A DNA stretch of 64,000 nucleotides from Membranihabitans marinus (GTDB lineage: Bacteria; Bacteroidota; Bacteroidia; Chitinophagales; Saprospiraceae), in NCBI RefSeq assembly GCF_019802045.1, contig NZ_JAHVHU010000004.1:186001-250000 (forward strand), written 5' to 3'. This document shows positions 1 through 9,284 of this stretch, one piece after another. The translations under genes were made by a program, and so were the position numbers. The notes beneath the pieces are model-generated. The model saw only the letters and a program-made list of their open reading frames with translations, did not search any database and was not told the origin of the DNA. The stretch's first letter is position 1, and every line of letters begins with the position of its first letter.

Positions 1-1
1 C

Positions 2-217
2 CGGGCAGCCTACCAATTAGCACGTAAAAAGCTGGGCTTCCGGTATGTGATGGATGTGATATCGCTCGATGCCAGTTTGGTCAGCGGCAGTCATGGCAGT
101 CCGTTGGTCTCGGAAGAATTCCATCCGGTGTGTATATCCAGTGAGCCTTTACCCGGGGAGGTGATACAGCCTGAAAAGGTGTACGATGTAATCTGGGAGC
201 GATTGTTTGGGGGATAG
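2..217 (+). CDS. Alkaline phosphatase superfamily hydrolase, C-terminal end (partial)
   Basis: An open frame enters the window at base 2 and stops with TAG at 215-217, giving the last 71 residues of a longer protein. The motif DASLVSGSHGSPLV resembles the terminal metal-binding Ser-His-Gly segment of type I phosphodiesterase/nucleotide pyrophosphatase-like members of the AlkP superfamily, which hydrolyse phosphoesters with two metal ions. The final part (EFHPVCISSEP) has no recognised motif. The start, catalytic nucleophile and most of the domain lie outside the window, so substrate cannot be judged. The gene converges with the minus-strand gene ending at 918, across a 700-base gap. Confidence 0.6.
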   Translation, partial: RAAYQLARKKLGFRYVMDVISLDASLVSGSHGSPLVSEEFHPVCISSEPLPGEVIQPEKVYDVIWERLFGG

Positions 218-917
218 CGTTTAATCAGAGGTGGTGTCAGAAACTTGCCGGGTGGGATTAGAGCGAACGGATAGTGTCTGGCACCTGAGTATGAACCACC
301 AGTGCCAGATTCTTGGTGCTCTTCTCTGCGCTGGGATGGACAGGAGAAACCCACCTCGCTCTCACGCCATGTTATCCCAACTGGTTTCTTCCACCACCAT
401 CCCTTAACCCGTTTTATTCACCACGTCAATCTGTCGCAATACATAATCTGCAGTGTATCGACTGCTTAAAATCCAAAATTAGGCATGTCACATAGTCCAA
501 TAGTGGGTGACGTTGACTTTTGATTCACACATTATCCTCGGGACAGAGCACTCCCTCAGCCAAGGCAGAGACAGGTCGGTTCCTTCATCCTACCCACCCA
601 AAATGAGGACATTTTGGTTCCTTCACCGAATGTGGATTGACCACATTCGATCTCGCCCTTGGCGAGATTTTGCTCAGTCATACAGAATTATCTGACACAG
701 CTCGGCATAACCAGGGGGTTCAGCCCTGGAATAACTACCTGGGATTGCAAGTAAGTCCACTTTGTGGAGGGAAGATAATTGAAGGAATTTGTTGATACAA
801 CCCAAGGAATGTGAAAACGCTAAAAAAATTAATTTTTTTGCAGATCTCAAGATGCCCTTTACCAATAAGCCACCATTCATCATCAACAACTTACCATTAA
901 CCATCCCCAATGAACCA
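218..917. other. Non-coding gap rich in inverted repeats
   Basis: No convincing gene is seen. The stretch holds several short perfect inverted repeats: TCTGGCAC with GTGCCAGA around 274-308, the hairpin pair at 627-668, and CCAGGG with CCCTGG at 711-729. GGTTCCTTCA occurs twice (about 573 and 616). This composition looks like a decayed or repeat-derived intergenic region rather than a promoter region. Confidence 0.6.
627..668. repeat. Two back-to-back perfect hairpins
   Basis: CGAATGTGG (627-635) pairs with CCACATTCG (641-649) around a 5-base loop. It is followed with no gap by ATCTCGCC (650-657) pairing with GGCGAGAT (661-668) around CTT. The second hairpin is followed by TTTTG and could act as a plus-strand terminator, but no plus-strand gene lies close upstream. 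A third hairpin at 711-729 follows. Confidence 0.6.
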
Positions 918-1451
918 TTAAAATATCACCTGAAGTATCGGAATAAATATCAAACCCAATTGCATCGGAAGGGAGAACGAAGCCTTATTTTCCACAACCC
1001 AATCCCTCAAATCCCGTTCTGTATAGGTGTAGAAGAAGATCTCTTGCTTTTTGTATTTGGCCAACCACTGCTCCGGATCACGACGGAACATCTCTACATC
1101 TACACTGTACCGGCCACTCTGCATCTGCCAATGACCTAATTCCCCCGGAAAAACAGTCCGTGCCTGAATAATCGTTCCTCCACCAAGAACTTCCCATACA
1201 TTGGGGTTGTCTTTGTGACGCATCCGGATAATACCCGACTGGTCGCCCAAGGTATACTGCCACTCCGTGTAATCATCCAGTGAAGCCCAGGTTGCTTCGA
1301 TCGTTCCTGTGAAATCCGAACTATCGGTAACGATTATCCACTGATCAAACCGGTTGTCGTATTTGGTGGATATTCCAATAATATTTTGCGCCTGAATTTT
1401 GGGGAAAAACACCCAAAAACCAAATAACAGAATAAAGTACAATTGTCTCAT
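918..1451 (-). CDS. Small secreted protein of unknown function
   Basis: The protein is about 177 residues if it starts at the ATG at 1451 (MRQLYFILL). This start is preferred over the upstream in-frame one because it puts a hydrophobic signal peptide at the N-terminus (residues 2-19), ending near IQAQN, a typical Bacteroidota export signal. The mature part contains WIIVTDSSDFTGTIEATW and several Trp-rich beta-like segments but no domain I recognise. It is probably periplasmic or secreted. It stands alone on the minus strand, downstream of the terminator that appears to end the DUF3127 transcript, so it probably has its own promoter. Confidence 0.55.
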   Translation of the reverse strand: MRQLYFILLFGFWVFFPKIQAQNIIGISTKYDNRFDQWIIVTDSSDFTGTIEATWASLDDYTEWQYTLGDQSGIIRMRHKDNPNVWEVLGGGTIIQARTVFPGELGHWQMQSGRYSVDVEMFRRDPEQWLAKYKKQEIFFYTYTERDLRDWVVENKASFSLPMQLGLIFIPILQVIF

Positions 1452-1614
1452 AGTTCCGGCTTTAATGATTGGGATGAAACACAATAACAAAATATGACAA
1501 CACAATATTGTACATAAACAAAAGGAAAGTACGACTAAACGTACTCGAAGTGCCGAGCACGACAGTACGAGATGTAAAGGAATCGGAAAGCTGGCACGTG
1601 GATAGCTACAGCCC

Positions 1615-1658
1615 AAAAAACTCGTCCTGGGAAGGTGTTTTCAGCACCATTCCCCAGG
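1615..1658 (-). terminator. Intrinsic terminator of the DUF3127 transcript
   Basis: Read on the minus strand, a bulged stem (CCTGGG with CCCAGG, plus inner GGTG with CACC, 1626-1658) is followed by ACGAG and then six T (1615-1620). It sits about 130 bases downstream of the DUF3127 stop codon. A further small stem with a T run on the plus strand (CCCAC/GTGGG, 1665-1682) lies beside it. Confidence 0.6.
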
Positions 1659-1786
1659 AATTCTCCCACAGGGTGGGTTTTTAAATGAAGTGACTGTGCA
1701 AGCGAGTACTACAAAACTATTCGATGGTGTCATACCGATTCTCTTGTCATGGATTCCATCATCATAAAAACCTAAGCCGTTTCCAT

Positions 1787-2164
1787 TCAGAATGGCAGAT
1801 CGTCATCTGGTGTGGGTTGATTCTGATTTATTTCCGGTGGTTCATCGTTAAACACGAAATCCTCTTCTTCAGGGAATCCTCCGGTATTGCCCGGCTGATG
1901 TGCCTCAAGTTTCCAGGCATTGAGATTGGTAAAATACTTACCGTTCCATTCTCGTCCCCGCAAATCAAAATGAACTTTTACTTCACTTCCTTCTTCAAAA
2001 GGATCCAATAATCCACATCGATCCTGTGTGAGTTGAAATTTAATCAACTGCATATAGTTGTTGTCATTCACTTCAAGGACAAACTCCCGTGCGCTGAATG
2101 ATTGCGTTTTTTGTTCTGTTTCAAACTTTTTGAATAATTTTCCTGAAATTTCAAAAGATGCCAT
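1787..2164 (-). CDS. DUF3127 family protein
   Basis: The 125-residue protein matches the DUF3127 family of Bacteroidota in length and pattern. It starts MASFEISGKLFKKFETE, has FVLEVNDNNY and IKFQL in the core, a conserved GREWNGKYFTNLNAWKLE segment, and an acidic, Pro-rich tail ending DDDLPF. The predicted fold resembles an OB-type beta barrel, and the acidic tail ending in PF recalls single-stranded DNA-binding proteins, so a nucleic-acid or replication-related role is often guessed. Nothing here proves it. A perfect TATATTTG box lies 17 bases upstream of the ATG, so it probably has its own short leader. It is followed by a terminator. Confidence 0.85.
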   Translation of the reverse strand: MASFEISGKLFKKFETEQKTQSFSAREFVLEVNDNNYMQLIKFQLTQDRCGLLDPFEEGSEVKVHFDLRGREWNGKYFTNLNAWKLEAHQPGNTGGFPEEEDFVFNDEPPEINQNQPTPDDDLPF

Positions 2165-2180
2165 AGTTCTTAATTTTTAG

Positions 2181-2188
2181 CAAATATA
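2181..2188 (-). promoter_or_regulatory. -7 promoter box for the DUF3127 gene
   Basis: CAAATATA on the plus strand reads TATATTTG on the minus strand, an exact match to the Bacteroidota -7 consensus TAnnTTTG. It would start transcription about 10 bases before the ATG at 2164. Confidence 0.6.
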
Positions 2189-2214
2189 GAGATATTTATA
2201 TATATGTTGTAAGA

Positions 2215-3669
2215 TTAACTGTTTTTCCAGAAGTAAGGAGTAAAAATAATAAAGACGGTAAAGAGTTCCAATCTTCCAATCAACATGATCAAAGATAAAA
2301 ACCATTTTGTAAAACCATTCATGGTAGCGAAGTTGTTAACTGGTCCTACCTCACCGATTCCTGGTCCTACATTGCTGATACTGGTTGCTACTGCACCAGC
2401 TGCTGTTAACAAATCCTCCCCTGCGATGATGACGATGATGGTCCCAAAGATAAAGGTCCCGATATAGAGCAAGAAAAACACCAGGATGTGAGTCAGAACA
2501 CGGGGTGGCACGATCCGACCATTCAGTTTTAATCGAATCATGGCCCGGGGATGAAGTAAACGTTTGAATTCCAGGATAGAATTTTTAAATAGGACTGTAT
2601 GTCGAATCATTTTAATACCCCCGGCGGTAGAACCGGCGCATGCCCCCATGAACAGAAGTAAAAAAAATACAGCGGTTATGGAAGGATCCCAGGAAGTATA
2701 ATCAGCTGTCACGAATCCGGTGGTGGTGATGATTGATGCAATCTGGAAAAGACTGTCCCGAAACGCTTTTTCGATCGTGATGTCTGTGACCTGAAATACT
2801 GCTACAGTAATGATGAGTGTTAGGACCGATACCATATAAAAGTAGGAACGAAGTTCATCACTCTTGAATACAGTTTTGAATTTACCGCGCAACGCCAGGT
2901 AATGCAATGAATAATTAACGCCGGCCAGCAGCATAAATACGGCTGTAATGTATTGAATTTGTGGGCTGTAGTAAGCAATACTAGCATTTTTGGTGCTAAA
3001 ACCACCGGTGGCCATCGTCGTTAATGCGTGATTGATCCCATCAAACCAATCCATTCCGTTCCACCATAAAAGGAACCACAACAAGAGTGTAAACCCAAGA
3101 TATATAAACCACAGTGCTTTGGCCGTATCTTTTATTCGGGGATGGAGCTTCTCAGAAGTAGGACCGGGGGCTTCAGCGACAAAAAGTTCAATACCTCCGA
3201 TGCCAAGCAGAGGTAAAAGAGCAACGGTTAAGACGATGATTCCCATCCCCCCCAACCACTGAGTAAAACTCCGCCAAAATAGAATGTCCCTCGGGAGGGC
3301 TTCGATGTCATTGATTATAGTCGCACCAGTGGTGGTAAGCCCGGACATCGTTTCAAAAAATATATCTGTGATAGAACCGATTTCTCCGGAGATATAATAT
3401 GGCAGCGCACACGATACCCATAGTGTGAGCCAGGCCAGGACGACGATCAGGTAGCCTTCCCGTTTATTGACAGTAAGATCCATATTGCGGGCTGCAAACA
3501 ACAAAAGGCCTCCTCCCAGCAAGCAAATAAGGATACTACTGATGAAATTGTGTAGGTGACCGGTTTGATAATACAGGGACAGTGGCAAGCATAGAATCAT
3601 GGAAAGGGCTACGATGCATAGCAATACACCCAATACCCTTATAATTGCTCCATACCGGATTAATTTCAT
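2215..3669 (-). CDS. trkH: TrkH-type potassium uptake membrane protein
   Basis: The 484-residue integral membrane protein forms the K+-translocating subunit of the Trk system. It shows many hydrophobic helices and the repeated selectivity-filter-like loops of the family: ETMSGLTTTGATI, TTMATGGFSTKN, ITTTGFVTADY and TSISNVGPGIGEVG, each with the conserved glycine. GACAGSTAGGIKMIR is also a TrkH hallmark. Its ATG overlaps the stop codon of trkA by one base (TAATG), so the two are translationally coupled in one operon. TrkA supplies the nucleotide-binding gating ring on the cytoplasmic side. Length and motifs are complete. Confidence 0.95.
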   Translation of the reverse strand: MKLIRYGAIIRVLGVLLCIVALSMILCLPLSLYYQTGHLHNFISSILICLLGGGLLLFAARNMDLTVNKREGYLIVVLAWLTLWVSCALPYYISGEIGSITDIFFETMSGLTTTGATIINDIEALPRDILFWRSFTQWLGGMGIIVLTVALLPLLGIGGIELFVAEAPGPTSEKLHPRIKDTAKALWFIYLGFTLLLWFLLWWNGMDWFDGINHALTTMATGGFSTKNASIAYYSPQIQYITAVFMLLAGVNYSLHYLALRGKFKTVFKSDELRSYFYMVSVLTLIITVAVFQVTDITIEKAFRDSLFQIASIITTTGFVTADYTSWDPSITAVFFLLLFMGACAGSTAGGIKMIRHTVLFKNSILEFKRLLHPRAMIRLKLNGRIVPPRVLTHILVFFLLYIGTFIFGTIIVIIAGEDLLTAAGAVATSISNVGPGIGEVGPVNNFATMNGFTKWFLSLIMLIGRLELFTVFIIFTPYFWKNS

Positions 3670-5009
3670 TACCGAAACATTTTTTCGACCAGGCTGATGG
3701 CTTCCGGTTCTGCAAAAACAATCACTTTATCATCGATTTGCAATTGAAAGTTTCCATCTGGAATAATGCTTTCTTCTTCACGAATGACCCCGGCTATAAG
3801 CGCCTTATCGGGAAAGTGGAGCTTATAAAGTGGTTTTCGTACCATTTTATTATTTTTGGTAACTGTAAATTCAATAATTTCAGCGTCCACGCCATGCAAG
3901 CTTGTAATCGCTTCAATTTCACCCTTGCGAACGAAACGGAAAATATTATTGGCTGCAATGAGCTTAGTGTTAAGCAGCGTATCCACCCCGATATTTTGGG
4001 ATAATCGGATGTAGTCGGCATTATCGACCAGTGCTATCGTTTTGATTGCTTTAAGTTCTTCAGCCATAAGTGACATAATGATATTGGCTTCAGAACTTGG
4101 CATCAGGCATATGAGCGCATCCATTTCTTCGAGCCCTTCTTCACGAAGCACATTAAAATTCGTAGGGTCTCCTTTAATGACGAGGCTGTTGGAAAGATTT
4201 TCCAAGAGTATTTTGCAGGATTCTTTGTCTTCCTCAACGATGGTGACATTATATATTTTTTCAATCATCCTTGCCGTAAGCCGAGTGATTTCTCCGCCGC
4301 CTAAAATCATCACGCTTTTGACGGTTTTGTTCATTTTCCCTGCAAAGGTGGTTGCTTTACTTATTTCTTCCCGGCGTGACATGAGGTAAATGTGATCCCG
4401 TGGACGGACTATGGTCGTACCCCGGGGTCTGATGGTAGTATTCCCCCGTAGTATAGCAATCGGCCGAAATGGGAAATCCGTTGTCATTTTCTCGATTTCC
4501 AAAATATTCTTATTAGCAATTTTGGAATTGTATCGGACCGTCAGCCCGATAACGGATAGTTTTCCGTTTTCAAATTCGAAAATATCTGTAAGTGCTGTCT
4601 GTTTTAGTAAACGAGTAATTTCTTTAGCGACCAGATAGTTCGGGGATATGATGGTGTCGACACCCAGCTCCTTAAAAACATCGATTTGATCCTTCTCCAA
4701 AAACTCTGGATTTTCAACCCGGGCAATAGTTTGTTTGGCTCCCATTTTCTTGGCTAAGATGGCAGACACCAGATTGGTATGTTCGGAAGTGGTCACAGCC
4801 ATGTATAGATCAGCTTTCCCTATTTCAGCCTGATGCAACACGGATCGTGCAGCTGCATCCCCTTTGACAGGTAGTATATCCAACTGATTGAAAGCATTAT
4901 CCAGGGTCTCCTGCTCAATATCGATCAGAATAATTTCGTGATTCTCAAATGAAAGCAATTTTGCTAAATGCCGCCCCACTTCACCTGCACCTGCCAGAAT
5001 AATCTTCAT
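3669..5009 (-). CDS. trkA: TrkA potassium transport regulator
   Basis: The 446-residue cytoplasmic protein has two tandem RCK units. The first Rossmann fold opens with GAGEVGRHLAKLL (residues 7-19) and continues into a TrkA-C segment. The second opens with the GGGEITRLTARMIE motif near residue 237 and ends in a second TrkA-C domain (FAEPEAISLVEKMF). It binds NAD(H)/nucleotides and gates TrkH. It is the upstream gene of the trkA-trkH pair. The 5' gap contains a TAAATTTG box on the minus strand at 5185-5192, which would leave a leader of about 170 bases; no closer promoter was seen. The gene diverges from the phosphatase gene at 5212. Confidence 0.95.
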   Translation of the reverse strand: MKIILAGAGEVGRHLAKLLSFENHEIILIDIEQETLDNAFNQLDILPVKGDAAARSVLHQAEIGKADLYMAVTTSEHTNLVSAILAKKMGAKQTIARVENPEFLEKDQIDVFKELGVDTIISPNYLVAKEITRLLKQTALTDIFEFENGKLSVIGLTVRYNSKIANKNILEIEKMTTDFPFRPIAILRGNTTIRPRGTTIVRPRDHIYLMSRREEISKATTFAGKMNKTVKSVMILGGGEITRLTARMIEKIYNVTIVEEDKESCKILLENLSNSLVIKGDPTNFNVLREEGLEEMDALICLMPSSEANIIMSLMAEELKAIKTIALVDNADYIRLSQNIGVDTLLNTKLIAANNIFRFVRKGEIEAITSLHGVDAEIIEFTVTKNNKMVRKPLYKLHFPDKALIAGVIREEESIIPDGNFQLQIDDKVIVFAEPEAISLVEKMFR

Positions 5010-5211
5010 TTTAAATTTATTTACAGTTGAATGGATTTGTGATCAACATTCTTTGATATTGTTGTTTCTTTCTTTATTAGCTGCCAGGCAGTATTCGGTA
5101 TAAATAGGAAAAAAAAGAAGGTTTATCAAAATCTTTTTATCCAATACGTCTGTTTGTATTGAGCTGGCAACATTATTTTAAGATCAAATTTACTTTAAAA
5201 AAATCTAGAAC

Positions 5212-5673
5212 ATGAAAATTTTAATGGTTTGTCTTGGTAATATATGTCGCTCTCCACTGGCAGAAGGCATTCTTGCCCGTAAAGCGAAAGATAAGGGGCT
5301 TGATTGGGTGGTGGATAGTGCCGGAACAAGTGGATGGCACGATGGTGATCCACCTGATGAACGCTCTATAGAAGTAGCTCGATTACATGATTTGGATATT
5401 TCACAACAGAAATCGCGCAAAATAAGGTCCACAGATTTTGATGAATTTGATCTTATTTATGTCATGGATGATCAAAATCTCCAGGATGTTTTGCGTTACT
5501 GTCATACAGATGAAGAAAGAAATCGGGTAGCCAAAATAATGGATGTTCTGCCCGAGTCTTCCCGCACAAATGTACCTGACCCTTACTATGGACAATATGG
5601 TTTTGAACTGGTCTACAACATGCTTGATGAAGCCTGTGACAAAATAATTGAAAATGCTGAAACCATAGAATAG
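5212..5673 (+). CDS. Low-molecular-weight protein-tyrosine phosphatase
   Basis: The 153-residue protein carries the family signature CLGNICRSP: nucleophile Cys7, P-loop Arg13 and Ser14. The general-acid Asp is in VPDPYYG near the C-terminus. Such enzymes dephosphorylate tyrosine residues, for example on polysaccharide tyrosine kinases, but no kinase or polysaccharide genes are near, so the target is unknown. It is divergent from trkA and 50 bases upstream of ferritin on the same strand. A -33-like TTTG near 5153 and a degenerate TATTTTAA box near 5174 may be its promoter. Confidence 0.93.
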   Translation: MKILMVCLGNICRSPLAEGILARKAKDKGLDWVVDSAGTSGWHDGDPPDERSIEVARLHDLDISQQKSRKIRSTDFDEFDLIYVMDDQNLQDVLRYCHTDEERNRVAKIMDVLPESSRTNVPDPYYGQYGFELVYNMLDEACDKIIENAETIE

Positions 5674-5722
5674 TTCGTATATTTGCTTTCTTAATATTAT
5701 CACTTCAATAAATACAGTTGTT

Positions 5723-6232
5723 ATGAGTCCTGAAATGCAAAACAAGTTAAATAATCAAATCGGCATGGAAGCCTACGCCAGCTTTCTGTATCTATCTATG
5801 TCGGTCTGGTGTGATTACAAAGGACTCATGGGCTGCGCCCGTTTCCTAAAACGACAATCTGCAGAAGAACATATGCATATGATGAAGTTGGTAGAATATG
5901 TGCAGGAAGTCGACGGATATCCCAGCATCCCAAGTATTGCGCAACCTCCTGGAGACTTTAAAGATATCGACACATTGTTCCAGGAAGTATTGGGGCATGA
6001 AAAAAAAGTTACTCGTGCAATTAATGACTTGGTAGAATTTTCCTCCAAGGAAAAAGATCACAGTACTTATAATTTTTTGCAGTGGTATGTGGAAGAACAG
6101 CGAGAAGAAGAAAATCTGATGCGAACTATACTGGATAAGATAAATCTGATCGGTGATTCACCACAAAAGCTGTATTATATCGATAAAGAACTGGAAGCCA
6201 TCAACGACTCCGTAGAAAGTGGGGGGGCATAA
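5723..6232 (+). CDS. Non-haem ferritin
   Basis: The 169-residue four-helix protein oxidises Fe2+ and stores it in a 24-mer cage. Ferroxidase residues are visible: Glu16 in GMEAYAS, Glu49 and His52 in AEEHMHMMK, and Glu residues in the EEQREEENLM helix. Length fits the FtnA group. It lies 50 bases after the tyrosine phosphatase gene and 48 before the ABC exporter, so the three may be cotranscribed. A GGGGG/CCCCC stem spans the stop codon (6223-6238) without a T run. It could slow ribosomes or stabilise mRNA, but is not a clear terminator. Confidence 0.93.
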   Translation: MSPEMQNKLNNQIGMEAYASFLYLSMSVWCDYKGLMGCARFLKRQSAEEHMHMMKLVEYVQEVDGYPSIPSIAQPPGDFKDIDTLFQEVLGHEKKVTRAINDLVEFSSKEKDHSTYNFLQWYVEEQREEENLMRTILDKINLIGDSPQKLYYIDKELEAINDSVESGGA

Positions 6233-6280
6233 ACCCCCTGGACAAGTTTATCCATCAAAGAAACCCAAATCGTAATCTGT

Positions 6281-8065
6281 ATGCTGGGAAAAATGAAAGT
6301 TGAAAAGAAATTTCTATCAAAAGACAAATGGCATTCCGTGACCCGGGTGTTCCGGTATATCCGACCTTATCTCGGGTATTTTATATTTGGGATGATCATG
6401 TTGGCTTTGTCCAGCGTAATCTTAATGGTATTTCTTTTTGTCGCCGGAGAAATGGCCAATGCGGCAAATGGTGAATCGCGTTTCGGACTTCCGGTTCGGG
6501 ATTATGGTTGGGTGTTTTTGATTCTTTTAGTTGCACAGGCTGCTTTTTCATATTTACGTACCGTGTCCATGGCGATCGTAAGTGAAAATGGGATGGCCGA
6601 CCTGAGAAAAGATCTGTTTAATAAAATAGCGACCCTTCCCTATCCTTATTTTGAAAGTAAAAGAATCGGTGAACTGACATCCCGGATCACTAATGATATC
6701 GAAAAACTTCAAAACACTTTCTCCGTAACGCTTGCAGAATTTCTACGACAAATAATTACGTTGGTGATCGGAATTGCTGTACTTGCTTGGTTAGCTCCGC
6801 GGTTGTCCTTGATCATGCTGGCCAGTATTCCGGTGGTGGTCCTCGTGGCCATGGTTTTTGGTCGATATATCCGTAAAATATCAAAAGAGCGTCAAGATCA
6901 AATGGCGGATTCGAATACCATAGCGGAAGAAGTTTTACAAAACTTCCAGATAGTAAAGTCATTTACCAACGAATATGTGGAATCACTCCGGTACTCCCGC
7001 TCGATCAAAGAGGTCGTTGAAATTTCTATCCGTTATGCAAAATGGCGCGGGTTCTTCTTTATGTTTGTGATTACACTCTTATTTGGAGGCATTTTCTTTG
7101 TTCTGTGGCAAGGTGCGCTGATGGTCGAAAGTGGCGACATGAAACTTGGAGACTTGTTTTCTTTTATCATGTACACAGGTATGATTGGTGGGGCGATCGC
7201 TGGACTGGGCAGTCTCACGACCCAGCTGATCGGTGCTATTGGTGCGACGGACCGGGTGTTTGAAATACTGGACCAGGAGCATGAGATTGAATTGAGTAAA
7301 CCATTAAAAACCTATCCCCGGTTCAATGGAACTGTTTCTTTTGCTGATGTCAGTTTTGCCTATCCTTCCAGACCTGAGATTACCGTATTAAAGGATATTG
7401 ATATCCATATCGAATCGGGACAAACCATCGCATTGGTGGGCGCTTCCGGTGCAGGAAAGAGTACGTTAACCTCCTTGTTGCTCAGGCTTTATGATTATGA
7501 TCGGGGCATCATTTCAATCGATGGTGAAGATGTCCGGCAAATCGACCTGACGACATTACGGAGAAACATGGCGCTTGTTCCTCAAGATATAAGTCTATTT
7601 GCAGGGAGTATTCGTGAAAATATACTGTATGGACGACCGGATGCATCAGAAGAAGAAGTCGTTGATGCAGCCCGGAACGCTAACGCCCTGGATTTCATAA
7701 ACGAATTTCCGGATGGATTGGACACCATTGTCGGCGAACGAGGTGCAAAAGTGTCCGGCGGCCAACGGCAACGCATAGCTATTGCCCGGGCGTTGTTGCG
7801 TGATCCGGCGATCCTCATCCTGGATGAAGCAACCTCGAGTCTGGATGCTGAATCCGAACAATTAGTACAACTAGCCCTGGACACCCTGATGAAAGGACGG
7901 ACCTCCATTATTATTGCACACCGGCTTTCGACGGTTAGAAATGTAGATCAGATCTATGTATTAGCTCAAGGGGAAATTGTCGAATCAGGGACCCACGATG
8001 AATTAATGTCAAATCAACATGGTGCATACAACCAACTGGCGCGACTCCAACTCGAAACCGATTAA
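6281..8065 (+). CDS. MsbA-like ABC exporter, fused permease and ATPase
   Basis: The 594-residue half-transporter has an N-terminal six-helix type 1 exporter domain (about residues 20-330) and a nucleotide-binding domain with Walker A GASGAGKST (about 388-396), Q-loop VPQDIS, signature VSGGQRQR (about 490), Walker B ILILDEATSSLD and the H-loop AHRLST. It would work as a homodimer at the inner membrane. In Bacteroidota such single-gene exporters move lipids or peptides, but the substrate is not deducible. The start could also be the ATG 12 bases further in (MKVEKKF). Only 3 bases separate it from murB, so the two are coupled. Confidence 0.93.
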   Translation: MLGKMKVEKKFLSKDKWHSVTRVFRYIRPYLGYFIFGMIMLALSSVILMVFLFVAGEMANAANGESRFGLPVRDYGWVFLILLVAQAAFSYLRTVSMAIVSENGMADLRKDLFNKIATLPYPYFESKRIGELTSRITNDIEKLQNTFSVTLAEFLRQIITLVIGIAVLAWLAPRLSLIMLASIPVVVLVAMVFGRYIRKISKERQDQMADSNTIAEEVLQNFQIVKSFTNEYVESLRYSRSIKEVVEISIRYAKWRGFFFMFVITLLFGGIFFVLWQGALMVESGDMKLGDLFSFIMYTGMIGGAIAGLGSLTTQLIGAIGATDRVFEILDQEHEIELSKPLKTYPRFNGTVSFADVSFAYPSRPEITVLKDIDIHIESGQTIALVGASGAGKSTLTSLLLRLYDYDRGIISIDGEDVRQIDLTTLRRNMALVPQDISLFAGSIRENILYGRPDASEEEVVDAARNANALDFINEFPDGLDTIVGERGAKVSGGQRQRIAIARALLRDPAILILDEATSSLDAESEQLVQLALDTLMKGRTSIIIAHRLSTVRNVDQIYVLAQGEIVESGTHDELMSNQHGAYNQLARLQLETD

Positions 8066-8068
8066 TTC

Positions 8069-9076
8069 ATGAAAACCGAATCCAGGGTTTCATTAAAGCC
8101 CTTTAATACGTTTGGGCTCCAGGCAATGGCCCGAAAATTGGTGGTCCTCGAAGATCCTATGGATGCTCCAGCTGCTTTAGAACAATACCCGGATGGTATG
8201 ATAATTGGTGGGGGAAGCAATATTCTTCTTTCTCAGGATAATTACGATGTTGTCTTATTAAATCGGATCAAAGGGATCCAGGTGATCGAAGAAAATACGG
8301 ATCATGTTTTGGTAGCTGCCGGATCCGGTGTGATTTGGCACGAGTTGGTATTGTGGGCCATAGCTCAGGGCTATGGAGGGCTCGAGAATCTATCATTAAT
8401 TCCGGGTACTGTAGGCGCTGCTCCTATCCAAAACATAGGTGCTTATGGTGTCGAGCTTAAAGATGTACTTGAAGGTCTGAATTACTACATGTATGAACAG
8501 GCCCGTTCATCGTATGTGGCTGTAGAGCACTGCCAGTTTGGATACCGGGATAGCATTTTCAAAAATGAGTGGAAGAATAAAGGATTTATTTCAGAGGTGT
8601 TTTTCCGGTTAACCCGAGGTCAGCATTATATAAACTCTGATTACAAAGCTCTTAAAAATTATCTTGAAGATAAAGATATCGCTCACCCATCCATTCGCCA
8701 GATCAGTAATGCTGTTATTGCCATTCGACAGTCAAAGCTCCCCGATTGGAACAAAATCGGCAATGCAGGATCATTTTTTAAAAATCCGGTTATTAAGGAT
8801 TCATTTTTTGAATCTCTTAAAATGGACTACCCAGGAATTCCTTCTTATCCCGTCAATGATCGGCTTAAAAAGATCCCTGCTGCGTGGTTAATCCAGGAGG
8901 CTGGTTTTAAGGGAATTCGATTTGGATCCGTCGGTACATATCCATTGCAGCCGCTCGTACTCGTAAATTATGGTGGGGCTTCGGCCAGTGACTTACTCCA
9001 CCTTAAGGATACTATTCAATCTGCTGTGCTTGACATTTTTGGTATAGAACTAACTCCTGAAGTGACCATTCTATAA
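8069..9076 (+). CDS. murB: UDP-N-acetylenolpyruvoylglucosamine reductase
   Basis: The 335-residue type I MurB reduces UDP-GlcNAc-enolpyruvate to UDP-MurNAc with NADPH and FAD in the cytoplasm, the second committed step of peptidoglycan synthesis. Visible hallmarks are the FAD-binding GGGSNILLS (about residues 47-55), LIPGTVGAAPIQNIGAYGVE, the catalytic Arg in YRDSIFKN, the proton-donor Ser in NAGSFFKNP, and the C-terminal Glu in LTPEV. The N-terminus is short, with the usual LKPFNTFG start. It directly follows the ABC exporter with a 3-base spacer. Confidence 0.96.
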   Translation: MKTESRVSLKPFNTFGLQAMARKLVVLEDPMDAPAALEQYPDGMIIGGGSNILLSQDNYDVVLLNRIKGIQVIEENTDHVLVAAGSGVIWHELVLWAIAQGYGGLENLSLIPGTVGAAPIQNIGAYGVELKDVLEGLNYYMYEQARSSYVAVEHCQFGYRDSIFKNEWKNKGFISEVFFRLTRGQHYINSDYKALKNYLEDKDIAHPSIRQISNAVIAIRQSKLPDWNKIGNAGSFFKNPVIKDSFFESLKMDYPGIPSYPVNDRLKKIPAAWLIQEAGFKGIRFGSVGTYPLQPLVLVNYGGASASDLLHLKDTIQSAVLDIFGIELTPEVTIL

Positions 9077-9234
9077 ATCCCACTATACTGGTGTTATCAG
9101 AAGCTCAATCGTCAGATTGCGGTACGGAAACGTGGACCGTTGTTATAGCATAGCGCTAAAGCAGTACCTGTACTGAAAGCAACCCCATTTTTTATAGCTC
9201 CAAGAACATCGTCCGTTTGCCCTGGTTTGGTTAG

Positions 9235-9262
9235 TTGCTGATAAAATTTTTTATTACCTTTC
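9235..9262 (+). promoter_or_regulatory. Candidate promoter of the NlpC/P60 gene
   Basis: TTG (9235-9237) is followed, 17 bases on, by TACCTTTC (9255-9262), a near match to the Bacteroidota -7 box TAnnTTTG. The ATG follows at 9285. Confidence 0.4.
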
Positions 9263-9284
9263 GCTTTATAAAAAAGAGCATAAT

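Noticed and set aside
6223-6238. GGGGG/CCCCC stem over the ferritin stop codon as a terminator
   Set aside because: No T run follows, and the next gene begins 48 bases on; it is too weak to call.
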